Assembly: GCA_000471045.1 (NCBI GenBank)
Contig: KI301992.1
Location: forward strand, 2,116,060-2,180,059
DNA from: an actinobacterium LLX17
Lineage (GTDB): Bacteria > Actinomycetota > Actinomycetes > Propionibacteriales > Nocardioidaceae
DNA: 64,000 bases
Reading direction: 5' to 3'
Each line of letters starts with the position of its first letter. Within the stretch, counting starts at the first letter, position 1. Position numbers and translations under genes: made by a program. The notes under the pieces are model-generated. The model had not been told where the DNA came from, did no database searches, and saw nothing but the letters and a program-made list of their open reading frames with translations. This document shows positions 34,037 to 43,599 of the stretch, piece after piece.

Positions 34037-34807
34037 CTACTCGCCGAGGTAGGTGACCTCGTCGACCAGCCACTGCGAGTCCTCGCGCACGAGGTCGACC
34101 TGCAGTCGCTGGGTCAGCACGACGGGCTCGGGCGTCGCGGCGTTGAGCGTGATGCGGTCGGCGATGACCAGCACGCGCGCCTCGTCCTGGTCGCAGTCGT
34201 CGTCGCAGGGCTGGGTCGCCGCGGCGTAGACGGTGGTGCTCATCTGCGCCTGGGCCGCGACGGCCTGCTGGCGCAGCTCCTCGACCAGGTCGTCGTACTC
34301 GGCCTCGGCGTACCGCGGCGACACGAGGCCCGCCGTGGCGTCGGCGTAGCTGTCGAGGTCGCGGTAGTCGTAGGTGAAGATCGTCTGCACGGCCGTGGCG
34401 GCAGCATCAGCGGCGTCCTGCGCTTGGGCGTACGACAACGGCGTGGAGCGCTGCATGTGCTGGTAGCCGAAGCCGGCCGCGGCCAGGCCGACGAGCAGCA
34501 CGACGATCGCGACCGCGAGCCGCAGGTTCAGCCGGCGGCCGAGACCGCTGAGGCGAGACACGACGCCGGGGCGGTCGCCGCTGGTCGGTTTCGCCGTCCC
34601 CTCGGGAGGGGTGGTCGGTGGCGGAGTCTTCGGCTGCGGCGTCGACCGCGGCGACTTCGGCGTCTTGTCGGAGCCGCCGGCAGGCGTCGGTCGGCGCACC
34701 GGCACGCGGGGCGTGCGTCCGGCCGGAGGCGTGGGGCGGCTCGGCGTGACGGCCGGCTTGGACTCACCGGCGATGCGGCGACGACGCGGCTGCTGCGGGG
34801 TGCTCAC
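34037..34807 (-). CDS. Mce-associated membrane protein
   Basis: 256 residues, GTG start overlapping the preceding stop (GTGA). A long Pro/Thr/Arg-rich cytoplasmic N-terminus (about 1-95), one membrane helix (LRLAVAIVVLLVGLAAAGFG), and an external SnoaL-like domain with TIFTYDYRDLDSYADATAGL, typical of Mce-associated (Mas) proteins that stabilise the lipid importer. A cysteine pair CDDDC lies late in the domain. Last gene of the operon. Confidence 0.85.
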   Translation of the reverse strand: MSTPQQPRRRRIAGESKPAVTPSRPTPPAGRTPRVPVRRPTPAGGSDKTPKSPRSTPQPKTPPPTTPPEGTAKPTSGDRPGVVSRLSGLGRRLNLRLAVAIVVLLVGLAAAGFGYQHMQRSTPLSYAQAQDAADAAATAVQTIFTYDYRDLDSYADATAGLVSPRYAEAEYDDLVEELRQQAVAAQAQMSTTVYAAATQPCDDDCDQDEARVLVIADRITLNAATPEPVVLTQRLQVDLVREDSQWLVDEVTYLGE

Positions 34808-35373
34808 TGCGGGGCCTCCGGCGTGGTCGCGGGGCCCGGGGTCGTGGCCTCGGGAGCTGACACGTCGGCCGAGGCGATCGGGATCTCGGTATAGTCGTTG
34901 ACCTTCCAGCCCGAGCCGTCCTTGGCCAGCTCGACGAAGGTGCGCGCGCCGACCGCGGTCGGCTGGCCGCCTTCGCTGCCCAGCGTGAAGGTGAACACCA
35001 CGACGGCCGTGGCGGAGTCGGCGTCGAGCTCGGTGACCCCGATCGACCGGACCGAGACACCGCGGGACGTCTGCTGGCTCTGCACCATCGTGGGCTCGGC
35101 CTCGTCGAGGTTCGTCTCGATGACCTTCTGCAGGGAGTCGGTCACCAGACCGTCGACCCGCTCGCGGTAGTCGTCGAGCTCGGCGGCGTCGTAGGTGTTG
35201 AAGGTGACGACGAAGTCCTCCGCCGCCGCGCTGGCGGCCTTGGCGTCCTGCGACCAGTCGTCGCTGACCACGCGGGGCACGACGAAGGCCAGCACCAGGC
35301 CCGTGACGAGACCGAGCACGCCGATGACCACCGGCACGACGATCAGCAGGCGGTCCTTGGACAGCCGCGTCAC
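34804..35373 (-). CDS. Mce-associated membrane protein
   Basis: 189 residues, GTG start (VTRLSKDRLLIVVPVVIGVL) overlapping the mceF stop. One N-terminal membrane helix then a Mas-type domain with FVVTFNTYDAAELDDYRERV, paralogous to the next gene. A longer frame reaching 35784 is out of phase with the real protein and arises from mceF sequence. Confidence 0.85.
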   Translation of the reverse strand: MTRLSKDRLLIVVPVVIGVLGLVTGLVLAFVVPRVVSDDWSQDAKAASAAAEDFVVTFNTYDAAELDDYRERVDGLVTDSLQKVIETNLDEAEPTMVQSQQTSRGVSVRSIGVTELDADSATAVVVFTFTLGSEGGQPTAVGARTFVELAKDGSGWKVNDYTEIPIASADVSAPEATTPGPATTPEAPQ

Positions 35374-36598
35374 TGCGTCGTTCCGAGCAGCAGCCACTGC
35401 AGGTCGCTCTGGCCCGCGGGGCTCCCGACGGTCGAGCGGTTGAGCTCCGCCTTGGTGGAGCTGCGGGGCACCAGGGCCTCGGCGCCCGGCACGGTGGTGT
35501 CGCACCCGACGGTCGGGTCGAACACCGGGCCGTTGCTGGTGACGTCGGAGATGTCGTGCGGCGGCCGGATGTCGCGGTACCCGGGGTTCGCCACCGCCGG
35601 GGGAGCGAGCCCGGAGGACCACACAGCGTCGCGTCGAGCGCGAGGATGTTGCCGAACGACGCGTTGTACTCGCCGTCGCCGGTCGGCGTCGCCACGGTAT
35701 AGGCGCCCTGGACGACGTAGGGGTACAGCAGGAGCAGCGCCTGCAGGCCGGCCACGTTCTGGTCGGCGATCTCGGTCGGACCACGCAGCCCGGCGAGGAC
35801 CGCGCTGAGGTCGGCGGAGTTCTCGCTGACGACGGCGTTGATCACGGCGGCTGCACCCGTGCCGGTGTCGATCAGACGACGCAGGTCGGGATCGGCGCCC
35901 ACGAGCGTGTCGGAGAACAGCGCGAGGTCGCGCGAGAACGACTGGATCTGGCTGCCCTTGTCGATCTGCGTCTGCAGCACGGTGCTGGAGTCACGGATCA
36001 GCTGGCGGGTGACCTCGAGGTTGTCCTGCGCGGCGCCGATGAAGACGGCCGAGGAGTCGAGGATCGTGGCGATCTCGGGGCCGGCGTCCTCGAAGGCGAT
36101 GCCCAGCTCGGTGACGACGGTGCGGAGGTCCTCGGTGCCGACCGAGGCGACGAACGCGTTGACGTCAGTCAGCAGCGTCGTGGTGTCGATCGGGACGCGG
36201 GTGTCCTCGACACCGATCGACGTGCCCGACTTGAGGTACGGACCGGCCGACGTGCGCGGCTGGAGGTCGATGTACTGCTCACCGATCGCCGACTTGTTGG
36301 CCACGACGGCCTCGAGATCGGCCGAGATGTTCGGCGCACTCTTCTCGATGTCGAGACGAGCCCGCACGCCGTCCTCGGTGAAGGTCAGCTTGCCGACCTT
36401 GCCCACCGCGATGCCGCGGTACGTGACCTCCGCGCCGGCGAAGATGCCGCCGGACTCCTCGAGGTCGGCCGTGACGCTGTAGGTGCGGTCGATGAACAGG
36501 CGGTCCAGCTGGGCGTACTTGCCGCCCACGTACGACGCGCCGATCAGCGTGATGATGACGAACAGGATGAGCTGGACACGGGTGATGCGCGAGATCAT
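35370..36598 (-). pseudogene. mceF: MCE family protein MceF, single-base frameshift
   Basis: Starts MISRITRVQLILFVIITLIG (ATGA overlap with mceE) with membrane anchor, MCE domain (YRGIAVGKVGKLTFTEDGV) and coiled-coil region, reading well to LALDATLCG at about 35617. There the frame breaks: the conserved C-terminal continuation SSGLAPPAVANPGYRDIRPP resumes in the other frame and ends at the correct junction with the next gene (35370). Adding one base in GGTCCTCC near 35615-35622 restores LCGSSGLAPP. The zero-frame instead runs on for hundreds of unrelated codons. Either a true mutation or a sequencing error. Confidence 0.85.
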
Positions 36599-38031
36599 GA
36601 CAAGACCTCCGTCGGGAGCAGGAGGCCGGCCAGGTCGGACGACGAGGCGGAGGCGGCGGGCGCCCGGCACGAGCCGAGCAGCCCGCAGAGCAGGCCTCCC
36701 CCGCCGGCGCCCGACGCCCCGGGGGTGGGGCTGGGCGCGGGGCTGGGGCTGGTGCCCGGTGCCGCCGGGGCGCCAGGAACCTCACCACCACCGCCGACGT
36801 CGCCGGTGAGGCCCTCGATCAGGTCGACCAGCTGACCGGAGCCGGCGGCACCCTCGGTGCCCTCGGCGTCGGGCACCGGCGCCTCGGCCGCGGACGGAAG
36901 CGCCGTCCCCAGGTCGAGGCCCAGCAGCCCGGCGAGCAGGAACTGCAGCTCCTCGGGAGCGAGGTTGATGTTGATCTTGAGGTTCAGGGAGTCGCCGCTG
37001 CAGCCCTTCGGGCTGGAGTCGATGTCGGAGTATGCCACCTCGGAGTAGTCCAGGCCGGAACCGGGACGGAACACCGGGCACTCCGCCAGCGAGGTCTGCG
37101 CTGCGGTGAGCGAACCGCCCACCGCCTCGTCGGGGAACGGGAAGGTGGCGATGGTGCTGAGGTTCGCCACGAGGTCGTCGCCGGCCAGCGCCAGGTTGGC
37201 CAGGATCGGCTGGAGCGCCTGCAGGTTGGCGATGGTGTCCTCACGGGACGCCGCGATGACGCCGGTGGCGGTGTCACCCAGCTCCTGCAGCGCCGTGGTC
37301 AGGCGCACGAGGTCGTCGCGCTGCTGGTCGAGCACCGTGAGCGCCTCGGGCAGGTTGTCGAGCGCCGAGGTGAGCGCCGCCTCCTGGGCGTTGGCGGTGA
37401 CCGCGAGGTTGTCGACCTTCTCGAGGGCGCCGAGCAGCGCGTCCTTGTTGGTGTCGATCTGCCCCAGGAACTGGGTGCTGCTCTGCAACAGCTGCTTGAT
37501 CTCGGTCTCGTTGCCGGTGACGGCCTTGTTGAGCTCGGTGACGATGATGTTGGTCTTCTCGAGCCCACCACCGTTGAACAGCAGCGAGGCGGCGCCCAGC
37601 ACCTCCTCGACCTCGGGATTGCGACCCGAGCGCTCGAGCGGGATGGAGTCGCCGTCGGACAGCTCGCCGGTGGCGGCGCCGCTCGCGGGGGCGTCAAGCG
37701 AGACGAACTTCTCGCCCAACAGGCTCGACTGGCGGATGGTCGCCTCGGCGTTGTCGGGCAGCTCGACGTCACCGTTGACGAGCACCGTCACCTGGGCGGT
37801 CCAGCCCTTGAGCTTGATGTCGATGACGCGGCCCACGGCGATGTCGTCGACCCGCACCGCGCTCTGCGGCACGAGGTCGAGCACGTCGCGGAACTCGACG
37901 GTGACCTCGAATGGCTCGTCGCCGACGTCGGCGCCACCGGGCAGCGGCACGCTGGTCGGGTCGAGGGTGCAGCCCGAGAGCACGAGGGCGGCGGTGGCGG
38001 CCAGCGTCGCGAGCGGGCGTCGGGTGCGCAT
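36595..38031 (-). CDS. mceE: MCE family lipoprotein MceE
   Basis: 478 residues. N-terminus MRTRRPLATLAATAALVLSG followed by Cys gives a lipobox (LSGC), the hallmark of MceE/LprK. MCE domain near 40-115, long helical region, then a Pro/Ser/Gly-rich C-terminus. ATG overlaps the mceD stop (TGATG); a GTG one codon upstream is less likely. Confidence 0.9.
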   Translation of the reverse strand: MRTRRPLATLAATAALVLSGCTLDPTSVPLPGGADVGDEPFEVTVEFRDVLDLVPQSAVRVDDIAVGRVIDIKLKGWTAQVTVLVNGDVELPDNAEATIRQSSLLGEKFVSLDAPASGAATGELSDGDSIPLERSGRNPEVEEVLGAASLLFNGGGLEKTNIIVTELNKAVTGNETEIKQLLQSSTQFLGQIDTNKDALLGALEKVDNLAVTANAQEAALTSALDNLPEALTVLDQQRDDLVRLTTALQELGDTATGVIAASREDTIANLQALQPILANLALAGDDLVANLSTIATFPFPDEAVGGSLTAAQTSLAECPVFRPGSGLDYSEVAYSDIDSSPKGCSGDSLNLKININLAPEELQFLLAGLLGLDLGTALPSAAEAPVPDAEGTEGAAGSGQLVDLIEGLTGDVGGGGEVPGAPAAPGTSPSPAPSPTPGASGAGGGGLLCGLLGSCRAPAASASSSDLAGLLLPTEVLS

Positions 38032-39269
38032 CACGGGGTCACTCCCAACAGAGCGGCGAGGTCGGAGTCACTGGAGGCCACCGTGGCTCGGGGCAGGGCT
38101 CCGGTCAGGCCTGACAGGGCCGACGTGGGGTCGGTGGCCGCCCCCGGCGCCGCGCCCGGCTCAGTGGACGGAATGAGGTTGCCCAGGCCCAGGTTGCCGA
38201 GCAGTCCACCCAGCGTGTCGCACAGTCCCCCGTCACCCGGGACGCCCCCGACCAGGGAGCAGATCAGCAGCTGCGGATCGCTGAGGTACTGCGTGATGGT
38301 ACCCGGGAGATCGGCAAGGGTGTCGAGCGTGCCGTAGAACCCGTTGTAGGCGAGCGCCAGGTTGGACAGGGCGACCGGGGCGCCGACGGTGATCTCGCCG
38401 AACTCCCCCTGGCGCGCCGCCAGCGTCTCGGCGACGGTGCGCAGGTTGGCGATGTTGGTGCGCAAGGTGGTGCGGTTGTCGCGCACCAGGCCCTCGACCG
38501 AGGTCAGGGCCGTGGCCAGCGTGCCCAGCGTCGCCGCCAGGTCCTCGCGCTCGGCCTCGAGCACCTCGGCGACGTCGGCGGTGTTGTCGTTGAAGGCGCG
38601 AACCGCGGCGTCGTTGCGCTCGAGCATCGCGACGAAGTCGGAGATCTGACGCACGCCACCGAACAGCTCGTCGGAGTTGTCGGCCAACGTGTTGCTGAGG
38701 CCGCCGAAGTTGCGCAGTGTCTCGTTGAGCTGCGCACCCTGACCGTCGAGCTGGTCGGCAGCACCGGCGACGAGGTCGTCGAGCGCACCGTCCTTGTTCG
38801 CGCCGTCGGGGCCGAGGGCCACCGCGAGGTCATCGAGCGACTGGTAGACCTCGTCGAGCTCGACCGGCACGGCGGTGCGGTCCTGGCCGAGGCGCGCGTT
38901 GTCGGCCAGCACCTCACCGCCGTCGTACGCGGGGCTGAACTGCACGAAGCGATCGCCCACGATGGCCGGCGAGACGATGACGGCCCGCACGTCGTCGGGC
39001 AGCTTGACGTCGGCGTCGTACGTGATGGTGGCGCGGACGACGTCGCCACGAGGCTGCAGCTTGTCGACCGTGCCGACCGGCACGCCGAGGACGCGGACCT
39101 CCGAGCCCTCGTAGAGCGCGATGGTCTGCGGGAAGTCGACCGTGACCGTGCGGTCCTCGGAGCCCCGGTCGAAGACCAGGACGGCGGCCGCGAAGAGCGC
39201 CAGCACCACGAAGATGGCGAGCACCTTCGACGCGCCGGCGAGACGCTGGGCGAACGAGACCTGACTCAT
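38031..39269 (-). CDS. mceD: MCE family protein MceD
   Basis: 412 residues: membrane anchor VLAIFVVLALFAAAVLVF, MCE domain with YEGSEVRVLGVPVGTVDKL, long alpha-helical repeats forming the periplasm-spanning tunnel, and a Pro/Ala/Thr C-terminal tail. Overlaps both neighbours by 1-4 bases. Confidence 0.9.
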   Translation of the reverse strand: MSQVSFAQRLAGASKVLAIFVVLALFAAAVLVFDRGSEDRTVTVDFPQTIALYEGSEVRVLGVPVGTVDKLQPRGDVVRATITYDADVKLPDDVRAVIVSPAIVGDRFVQFSPAYDGGEVLADNARLGQDRTAVPVELDEVYQSLDDLAVALGPDGANKDGALDDLVAGAADQLDGQGAQLNETLRNFGGLSNTLADNSDELFGGVRQISDFVAMLERNDAAVRAFNDNTADVAEVLEAEREDLAATLGTLATALTSVEGLVRDNRTTLRTNIANLRTVAETLAARQGEFGEITVGAPVALSNLALAYNGFYGTLDTLADLPGTITQYLSDPQLLICSLVGGVPGDGGLCDTLGGLLGNLGLGNLIPSTEPGAAPGAATDPTSALSGLTGALPRATVASSDSDLAALLGVTP

Positions 39270-40258
39270 GGCGTGCCTCCCGTGCTGAGTCCGCCGAGCA
39301 GGTCCTCGGTGAGGCCGGTGCCGAGACCCAGCAGGTTGTCGAACCAGGGGCCCGTGCCGAGCGCCTGCGAGAAGACCCGCAGGAACGTCGGACCGATGCG
39401 CAGGATCTCGTCGAGCGTGGCCTGGTTGCGGGCCAGCACATCGGTGACGGCCTGCAGCTGGGTCAGGGCCGGACCGAGGTCCGCCTCAGTCTCGTCGACG
39501 AGACTGACCAGCTCGTTCGAGATGGTCTGGGTCGAGACCAGCAGGGTGTGGATGGCGTCGCGTCGCGCCGTGATGGCCGCGAAGAGCGTGCTGGAGTCGG
39601 TGAAGAGCGTCTCCAGCTGGGCGTTGCGCGAGGCCAGGGTGCCGGCGACGCTCTCGAGCCCGGTGAGCAGACCGTTGATCTGCTGGTCGCGAGCGGCCAG
39701 GTTGGCCGAGACGTCGGAGAGTCCGGTGATGGCCGCCTGGAACTCGACCGGCGAGGTGGCGGAGACCTCGCCCAACGTCTCGAGCGCCGTGGCGAGCTGG
39801 TCGACGTCGAGGGCGTCGGTCGTCTCGGAGAGGTCGGAGAACGCCTCGACGACGTCGTAGGGCGGGACCGTGCGGGAGATCGGGATGGTCGAGCCCTCGG
39901 CCATCTGACCCTCGCCGTCCGGGGTGAGCGCCAGGAAGGTGGCGCCCAGCAGCGTGCGGATGCGGACCGCGGCGCCGGTCTCGTCGCCGAAGCCGTCACC
40001 ACCGGTGATGCGGAAGGTCACCCGCACCGTGTCGTCGCGCAGCTCGACGTCGTCGACCTTGCCGACCGTGACACCGGCGACGCGGACCTCGTCGCCACCG
40101 CGCAGGCTGCCGACCTCGGTGAAGTCGGCGCTGTAGATGTCGCCGCCACCGATGATCGGGAGGCGGTCGGCCCGGAAGGCACCGACCAGTAGGGCCGCGA
40201 TCAGGGCGAAGCCCAGGAGGCCGATGATGGTGTGGTTGCGTTCGCGGAACGGCTTCAC
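39266..40258 (-). CDS. mceC: MCE family protein MceC
   Basis: 330 residues: anchor IIGLLGFALIAALLVGAF, MCE domain with RGGDEVRVAGVTVGKVDDVE, helical region to the end with no long low-complexity tail. ATGA overlap with mceB. Confidence 0.9.
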   Translation of the reverse strand: MKPFRERNHTIIGLLGFALIAALLVGAFRADRLPIIGGGDIYSADFTEVGSLRGGDEVRVAGVTVGKVDDVELRDDTVRVTFRITGGDGFGDETGAAVRIRTLLGATFLALTPDGEGQMAEGSTIPISRTVPPYDVVEAFSDLSETTDALDVDQLATALETLGEVSATSPVEFQAAITGLSDVSANLAARDQQINGLLTGLESVAGTLASRNAQLETLFTDSSTLFAAITARRDAIHTLLVSTQTISNELVSLVDETEADLGPALTQLQAVTDVLARNQATLDEILRIGPTFLRVFSQALGTGPWFDNLLGLGTGLTEDLLGGLSTGGTP

Positions 40259-41337
40259 TGTGCCCCTCCGTTCGGGCCGGGGCCGCGGTCACAGCGGTCG
40301 CCACCGAGCGCCGGGAACGCACTGGGCGGGAGCTGCAGTCCGGGCGTCGCGCCGGTGGGATCGCTGAGCGTGAGGCTCAGACCGCACACGTAGAAGTTGA
40401 ACCGGCTGCCCGAGGACGCCATGTTGGTCAGCTTCTGCATCTTGGGCGGGATGATCTGCAGGTTCCTCTCGAGGACGGACAGGTTCTCGCCGTTGGTCAA
40501 GGTCGTGGTGAGCTGCCGCAGGGCGGTGACGTCGGCCGCCAGGGCCGGCGTGCCTTCCTCCAGCAGACCAGCAGTCTCCTGCGACAGGCCCGAGATGGAG
40601 TCGAGCGAGTTGAGGATCGCGTCGCGGTCGGAGTTCAGGCCGCTGACGAACTGCTGGAGCGTGTCGATGGTCTGCCCCAGCTCGACGTCGCGACTGGAGA
40701 CGATGTCGAGCGTCGTGCTGAGGTTGGTGATGACGTCGCCGATCAGCTGGTCGCGGTCGGCCAGCGTCGAGGTGAGCGACGCCGTGGTGGCGAGCAGGCT
40801 CTGGATGTTGCCGGCCTCGCCCTGCAGGACCTGGATGATCTCGAACGCGAACTGGTTGGTGTCGTCGGGCGACAGCGCCTCGAAGACCGGCTTGAACCCG
40901 TTGAGCAGCACGTTGAGGTCGAGCGCGTCGGTGGTGCGCTCGTCGGGGATGGTCGAGCCCGGCTTCATCACCTCAGAGCTGCCCTCGGCGCCCTGCGTGA
41001 GGGCCATGTAGCGCTGCCCGACCAGGTTGCGGAACTTCAGCGTCGCCTCGGTGTTCTGGGTCAGCGGGCGGTCGGCGTCGACGCCGAAGGTGACGAGCGC
41101 CTTGTCCTTGTCGATGACCTCGACGCTCTCGATGCGACCCACCGACACACCGGCGATGCGCACGTCGTCGCCCTCGGCGACGCCCGTGACGTCGGTGAAG
41201 ACCGCCTTGTAGGTCTCGTCGCTGCGGAAGAGGCCGTTGGCCAGCACCGACATGAGCAGCACGGTGACGAACCCGGTGAACGCCAGGAACAAGCCCAGCT
41301 TGATCAGGGCGGAGAACGCTTCTCTATCGAGCCTCAC
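40255..41337 (-). CDS. mceB: MCE family protein MceB
   Basis: 360 residues, GTG start 14 bases inside mceA. Anchor LIKLGLFLAFTGFVTVLLMS, MCE domain (AEGDDVRIAGVSVGRIESVE), helical region, and a late Cys pair (YVCGLS and GDRCDRG). Confidence 0.9.
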   Translation of the reverse strand: MRLDREAFSALIKLGLFLAFTGFVTVLLMSVLANGLFRSDETYKAVFTDVTGVAEGDDVRIAGVSVGRIESVEVIDKDKALVTFGVDADRPLTQNTEATLKFRNLVGQRYMALTQGAEGSSEVMKPGSTIPDERTTDALDLNVLLNGFKPVFEALSPDDTNQFAFEIIQVLQGEAGNIQSLLATTASLTSTLADRDQLIGDVITNLSTTLDIVSSRDVELGQTIDTLQQFVSGLNSDRDAILNSLDSISGLSQETAGLLEEGTPALAADVTALRQLTTTLTNGENLSVLERNLQIIPPKMQKLTNMASSGSRFNFYVCGLSLTLSDPTGATPGLQLPPSAFPALGGDRCDRGPGPNGGAQ

Positions 41338-42745
41338 TGACCGCCACCTCCGATCCTTCGTAGACCGGCGCGATCAGCAGCGTGCCGAGGTCGGACATGG
41401 TGGCGGGATCCTTGCCCATCGTGGCGGCGATCAGCCGGTCGAGAGCGAGCCGGTCGGTCGAGCCGACCGGCGCACGCTCGAGCCCGCCCGCGGGGTAGCC
41501 GTCGGCGCTGAAGAACTTGCCGTGCGGCGAGGTGACGCCGACGAGCTCGTAGAGCTCGCCCGCACGGGCAGGGCCGGGGTAGACGCGGTCGACACCGCTG
41601 GGCGACTCCGGGTAGAACCCGTCAGGCCCCTGACCGGCCGGCAGGTCGGCGAGCTCCTCGAGCATGAGGCACGACGGCGCCACCAGCGACGGATCGGCGT
41701 TGAGCTCCTCGTAGCTGACGGTGGCCCGCTCCGAGCGGTCGTCGTACACATCGGGCATGCCGCCGAACTGGTCGGCCGGGGCCGGCGGGATGAACCGCAG
41801 GTCGATGTGCAACGTGCTGTCACGCATGAGGCTGGTCAAGCGTGGGACGACGTTGCTCATCGCGTCGAGGAAGCACGGGAACGTGCCCGAGTACTGGGCC
41901 GTGACGGACAGGGGGCGCCGGCCGGCGGCGTTCAGGGCGATGAGGTCCTCACCGCTCGTGGCGAAGAAGGTCGTGAGCGTGTCGCCCAACGTCGCGGTGT
42001 TGGCCAGGAACGCCGTCAGCTGCGCCTGCTTCTCGACGATCGTGTTGCCCGTGGTGACCGAGTTCTCGAGGACCCGGGCCAGGTCGGGCAGCGCGTCGGC
42101 GTAGACGTCGGACACCTCACCCAGCGCGACGAGGTCGTCGACCAGCAGCGGGATGTCGGGGTTGATCTGCGTCAGGTAGTCGTTGAAGCTCACGAGCGTG
42201 TCGCCCAGCTGCTCGCCGCGACCGGACAGCGCGGTGGAGACCGCGGTGAGGGTCTTGGACAGCTCGGCGGGCTCGACGGCCTCGAGCAGCGGGTAGAGGT
42301 TGTTGAGGACCGTCTCGAGCTCGATCGGCACCTCGGCCTTCTGGATGACGTCGCCCGCCTCCAGGGACTCGCTGCCGCGGTTCTCCGGCGGGATCAGCGA
42401 GACGTACTTCTCGCCGAACAGCGTCTTGGGCACAATCAGCGCGCTCACGCCGGCCGGCACGTCGTCGATCATCTCGGGCTTCATGGCCAGCGTCATGCGG
42501 ACGCCGTCGTCGACGACCTCGACCTCGCTGACCTCGCCGACGATCATGCCGCGCAGCTTGACGTCAGCGGCCTTCGGCAGCTGGGAGCCGGCGCGCGACG
42601 TCTCGAGGGTGACGTCGACGGAGTCGACGAACGACTTGTTGAAGAAGGCCGCGGTGAGCCAGATGAAGAACAGCAGCATGGCGAGGAAGCCGATGCCGAG
42701 GACCTTCAGCGCTGCGGGCCGCTCGAGGGCGGGTGTGCGTGGCAT
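41324..42745 (-). CDS. mceA: MCE family protein MceA
   Basis: 473 residues, the first MCE protein of the operon. Anchor VLGIGFLAMLLFFIWLTAAF, MCE domain with PKAADVKLRGMIVGEVSEVE, then the tunnel helices and a long C-terminal globular part (SGTFPCFLDAMSN; PSCLMLEELADLP) seen in MceA members. Six bases... after yrbE1B, stop TAG inside mceB. Confidence 0.9.
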   Translation of the reverse strand: MPRTPALERPAALKVLGIGFLAMLLFFIWLTAAFFNKSFVDSVDVTLETSRAGSQLPKAADVKLRGMIVGEVSEVEVVDDGVRMTLAMKPEMIDDVPAGVSALIVPKTLFGEKYVSLIPPENRGSESLEAGDVIQKAEVPIELETVLNNLYPLLEAVEPAELSKTLTAVSTALSGRGEQLGDTLVSFNDYLTQINPDIPLLVDDLVALGEVSDVYADALPDLARVLENSVTTGNTIVEKQAQLTAFLANTATLGDTLTTFFATSGEDLIALNAAGRRPLSVTAQYSGTFPCFLDAMSNVVPRLTSLMRDSTLHIDLRFIPPAPADQFGGMPDVYDDRSERATVSYEELNADPSLVAPSCLMLEELADLPAGQGPDGFYPESPSGVDRVYPGPARAGELYELVGVTSPHGKFFSADGYPAGGLERAPVGSTDRLALDRLIAATMGKDPATMSDLGTLLIAPVYEGSEVAVSEAR

Positions 42746-42750
42746 CTACC

Positions 42751-43599
42751 TCACCCTGCCAATCTGACGGTGACGGACGTGCCCCAGATGGCCATGGAGG
42801 CCAGCAGGTCGACCACGTTGATGGCCACGATCGAGGTGCGCACGGCCAAGCCTACGGCCACACCCACGCCGGCGGGACCGCCGGACGCGTAGTAACCGTA
42901 GTAGCAGTGGATGAGGATGACGACCACGGCGAAGATCAGCACCTTGGCGAACGACCACAGGACGTCACCCGGTGGCAGGAAGGTGTTGAAGTAGTGGTCG
43001 TACGTGCCCGTGCTCTGCCCATAGATCTGGGTGACGGTGAGTCGTGTCGCGAAGTAGGACGACAGCAGGCCGACGATGTAGAGCGGCACGACGGCGATGA
43101 GGCCGGCGATGACGCGGGTGGTGACGAGGTAGGTCAGCGACGGGATGGCCATGACCTCGAGGGCGTCGACCTCCTCGCTGATGCGCATGGCGCCGAGCTG
43201 CGCCGTGAAGCCGCAGCCGACCGTGGCCGCGAGGGCGATGCCCGCGACGATCGGCGCGATCTCCCGCGTGTTGAAGTACGCCGAGATGAAGCCCGACAGG
43301 GCCGAGGTGCCCAGCTGGTCGAGGGCGGCGTAGCCCTGGATGCCGACCTCGGTGCCGGTGAAGAAGCACATGGCGGTGATGACGCCGACCGTGCCGCCGA
43401 CCACCGCCAGCGAGCCGGAACCGAAGGTGACCTCCGCGAGCAGACGGATGATCTCCTTGCCGTAGTTCTTGATGGCGCGCGGCACGCTGGCGATGACGCG
43501 GATGTAGAACAGCATCTGGCGACCGAGGTCGTCCAGTCCCCTGGCGGGCTTCTCGTAGACCGCCGAAAGACGGCGGGCGGAGAGCTTGTGGTCGGCCAT
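42751..43599 (-). CDS. yrbE1B: YrbE/MlaE permease, B subunit
   Basis: 282 residues, ATG overlapping the yrbE1A stop (TGATG). The MlaE family core shows AQLGAMRISEEVDALEVMAI, the coupling helix for the ATPase, and about five membrane segments. Transports lipid across the inner membrane with YrbE1A. Confidence 0.92.
   Translation of the reverse strand: MADHKLSARRLSAVYEKPARGLDDLGRQMLFYIRVIASVPRAIKNYGKEIIRLLAEVTFGSGSLAVVGGTVGVITAMCFFTGTEVGIQGYAALDQLGTSALSGFISAYFNTREIAPIVAGIALAATVGCGFTAQLGAMRISEEVDALEVMAIPSLTYLVTTRVIAGLIAVVPLYIVGLLSSYFATRLTVTQIYGQSTGTYDHYFNTFLPPGDVLWSFAKVLIFAVVVILIHCYYGYYASGGPAGVGVAVGLAVRTSIVAINVVDLLASMAIWGTSVTVRLAG

Noticed and set aside
34037..36670. An 877-codon frame joining MceF to the last Mce-associated protein
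   Set aside because: The middle is out-of-phase translation caused by the mceF frameshift; true genes with overlapping start/stop junctions are found in the other frame.
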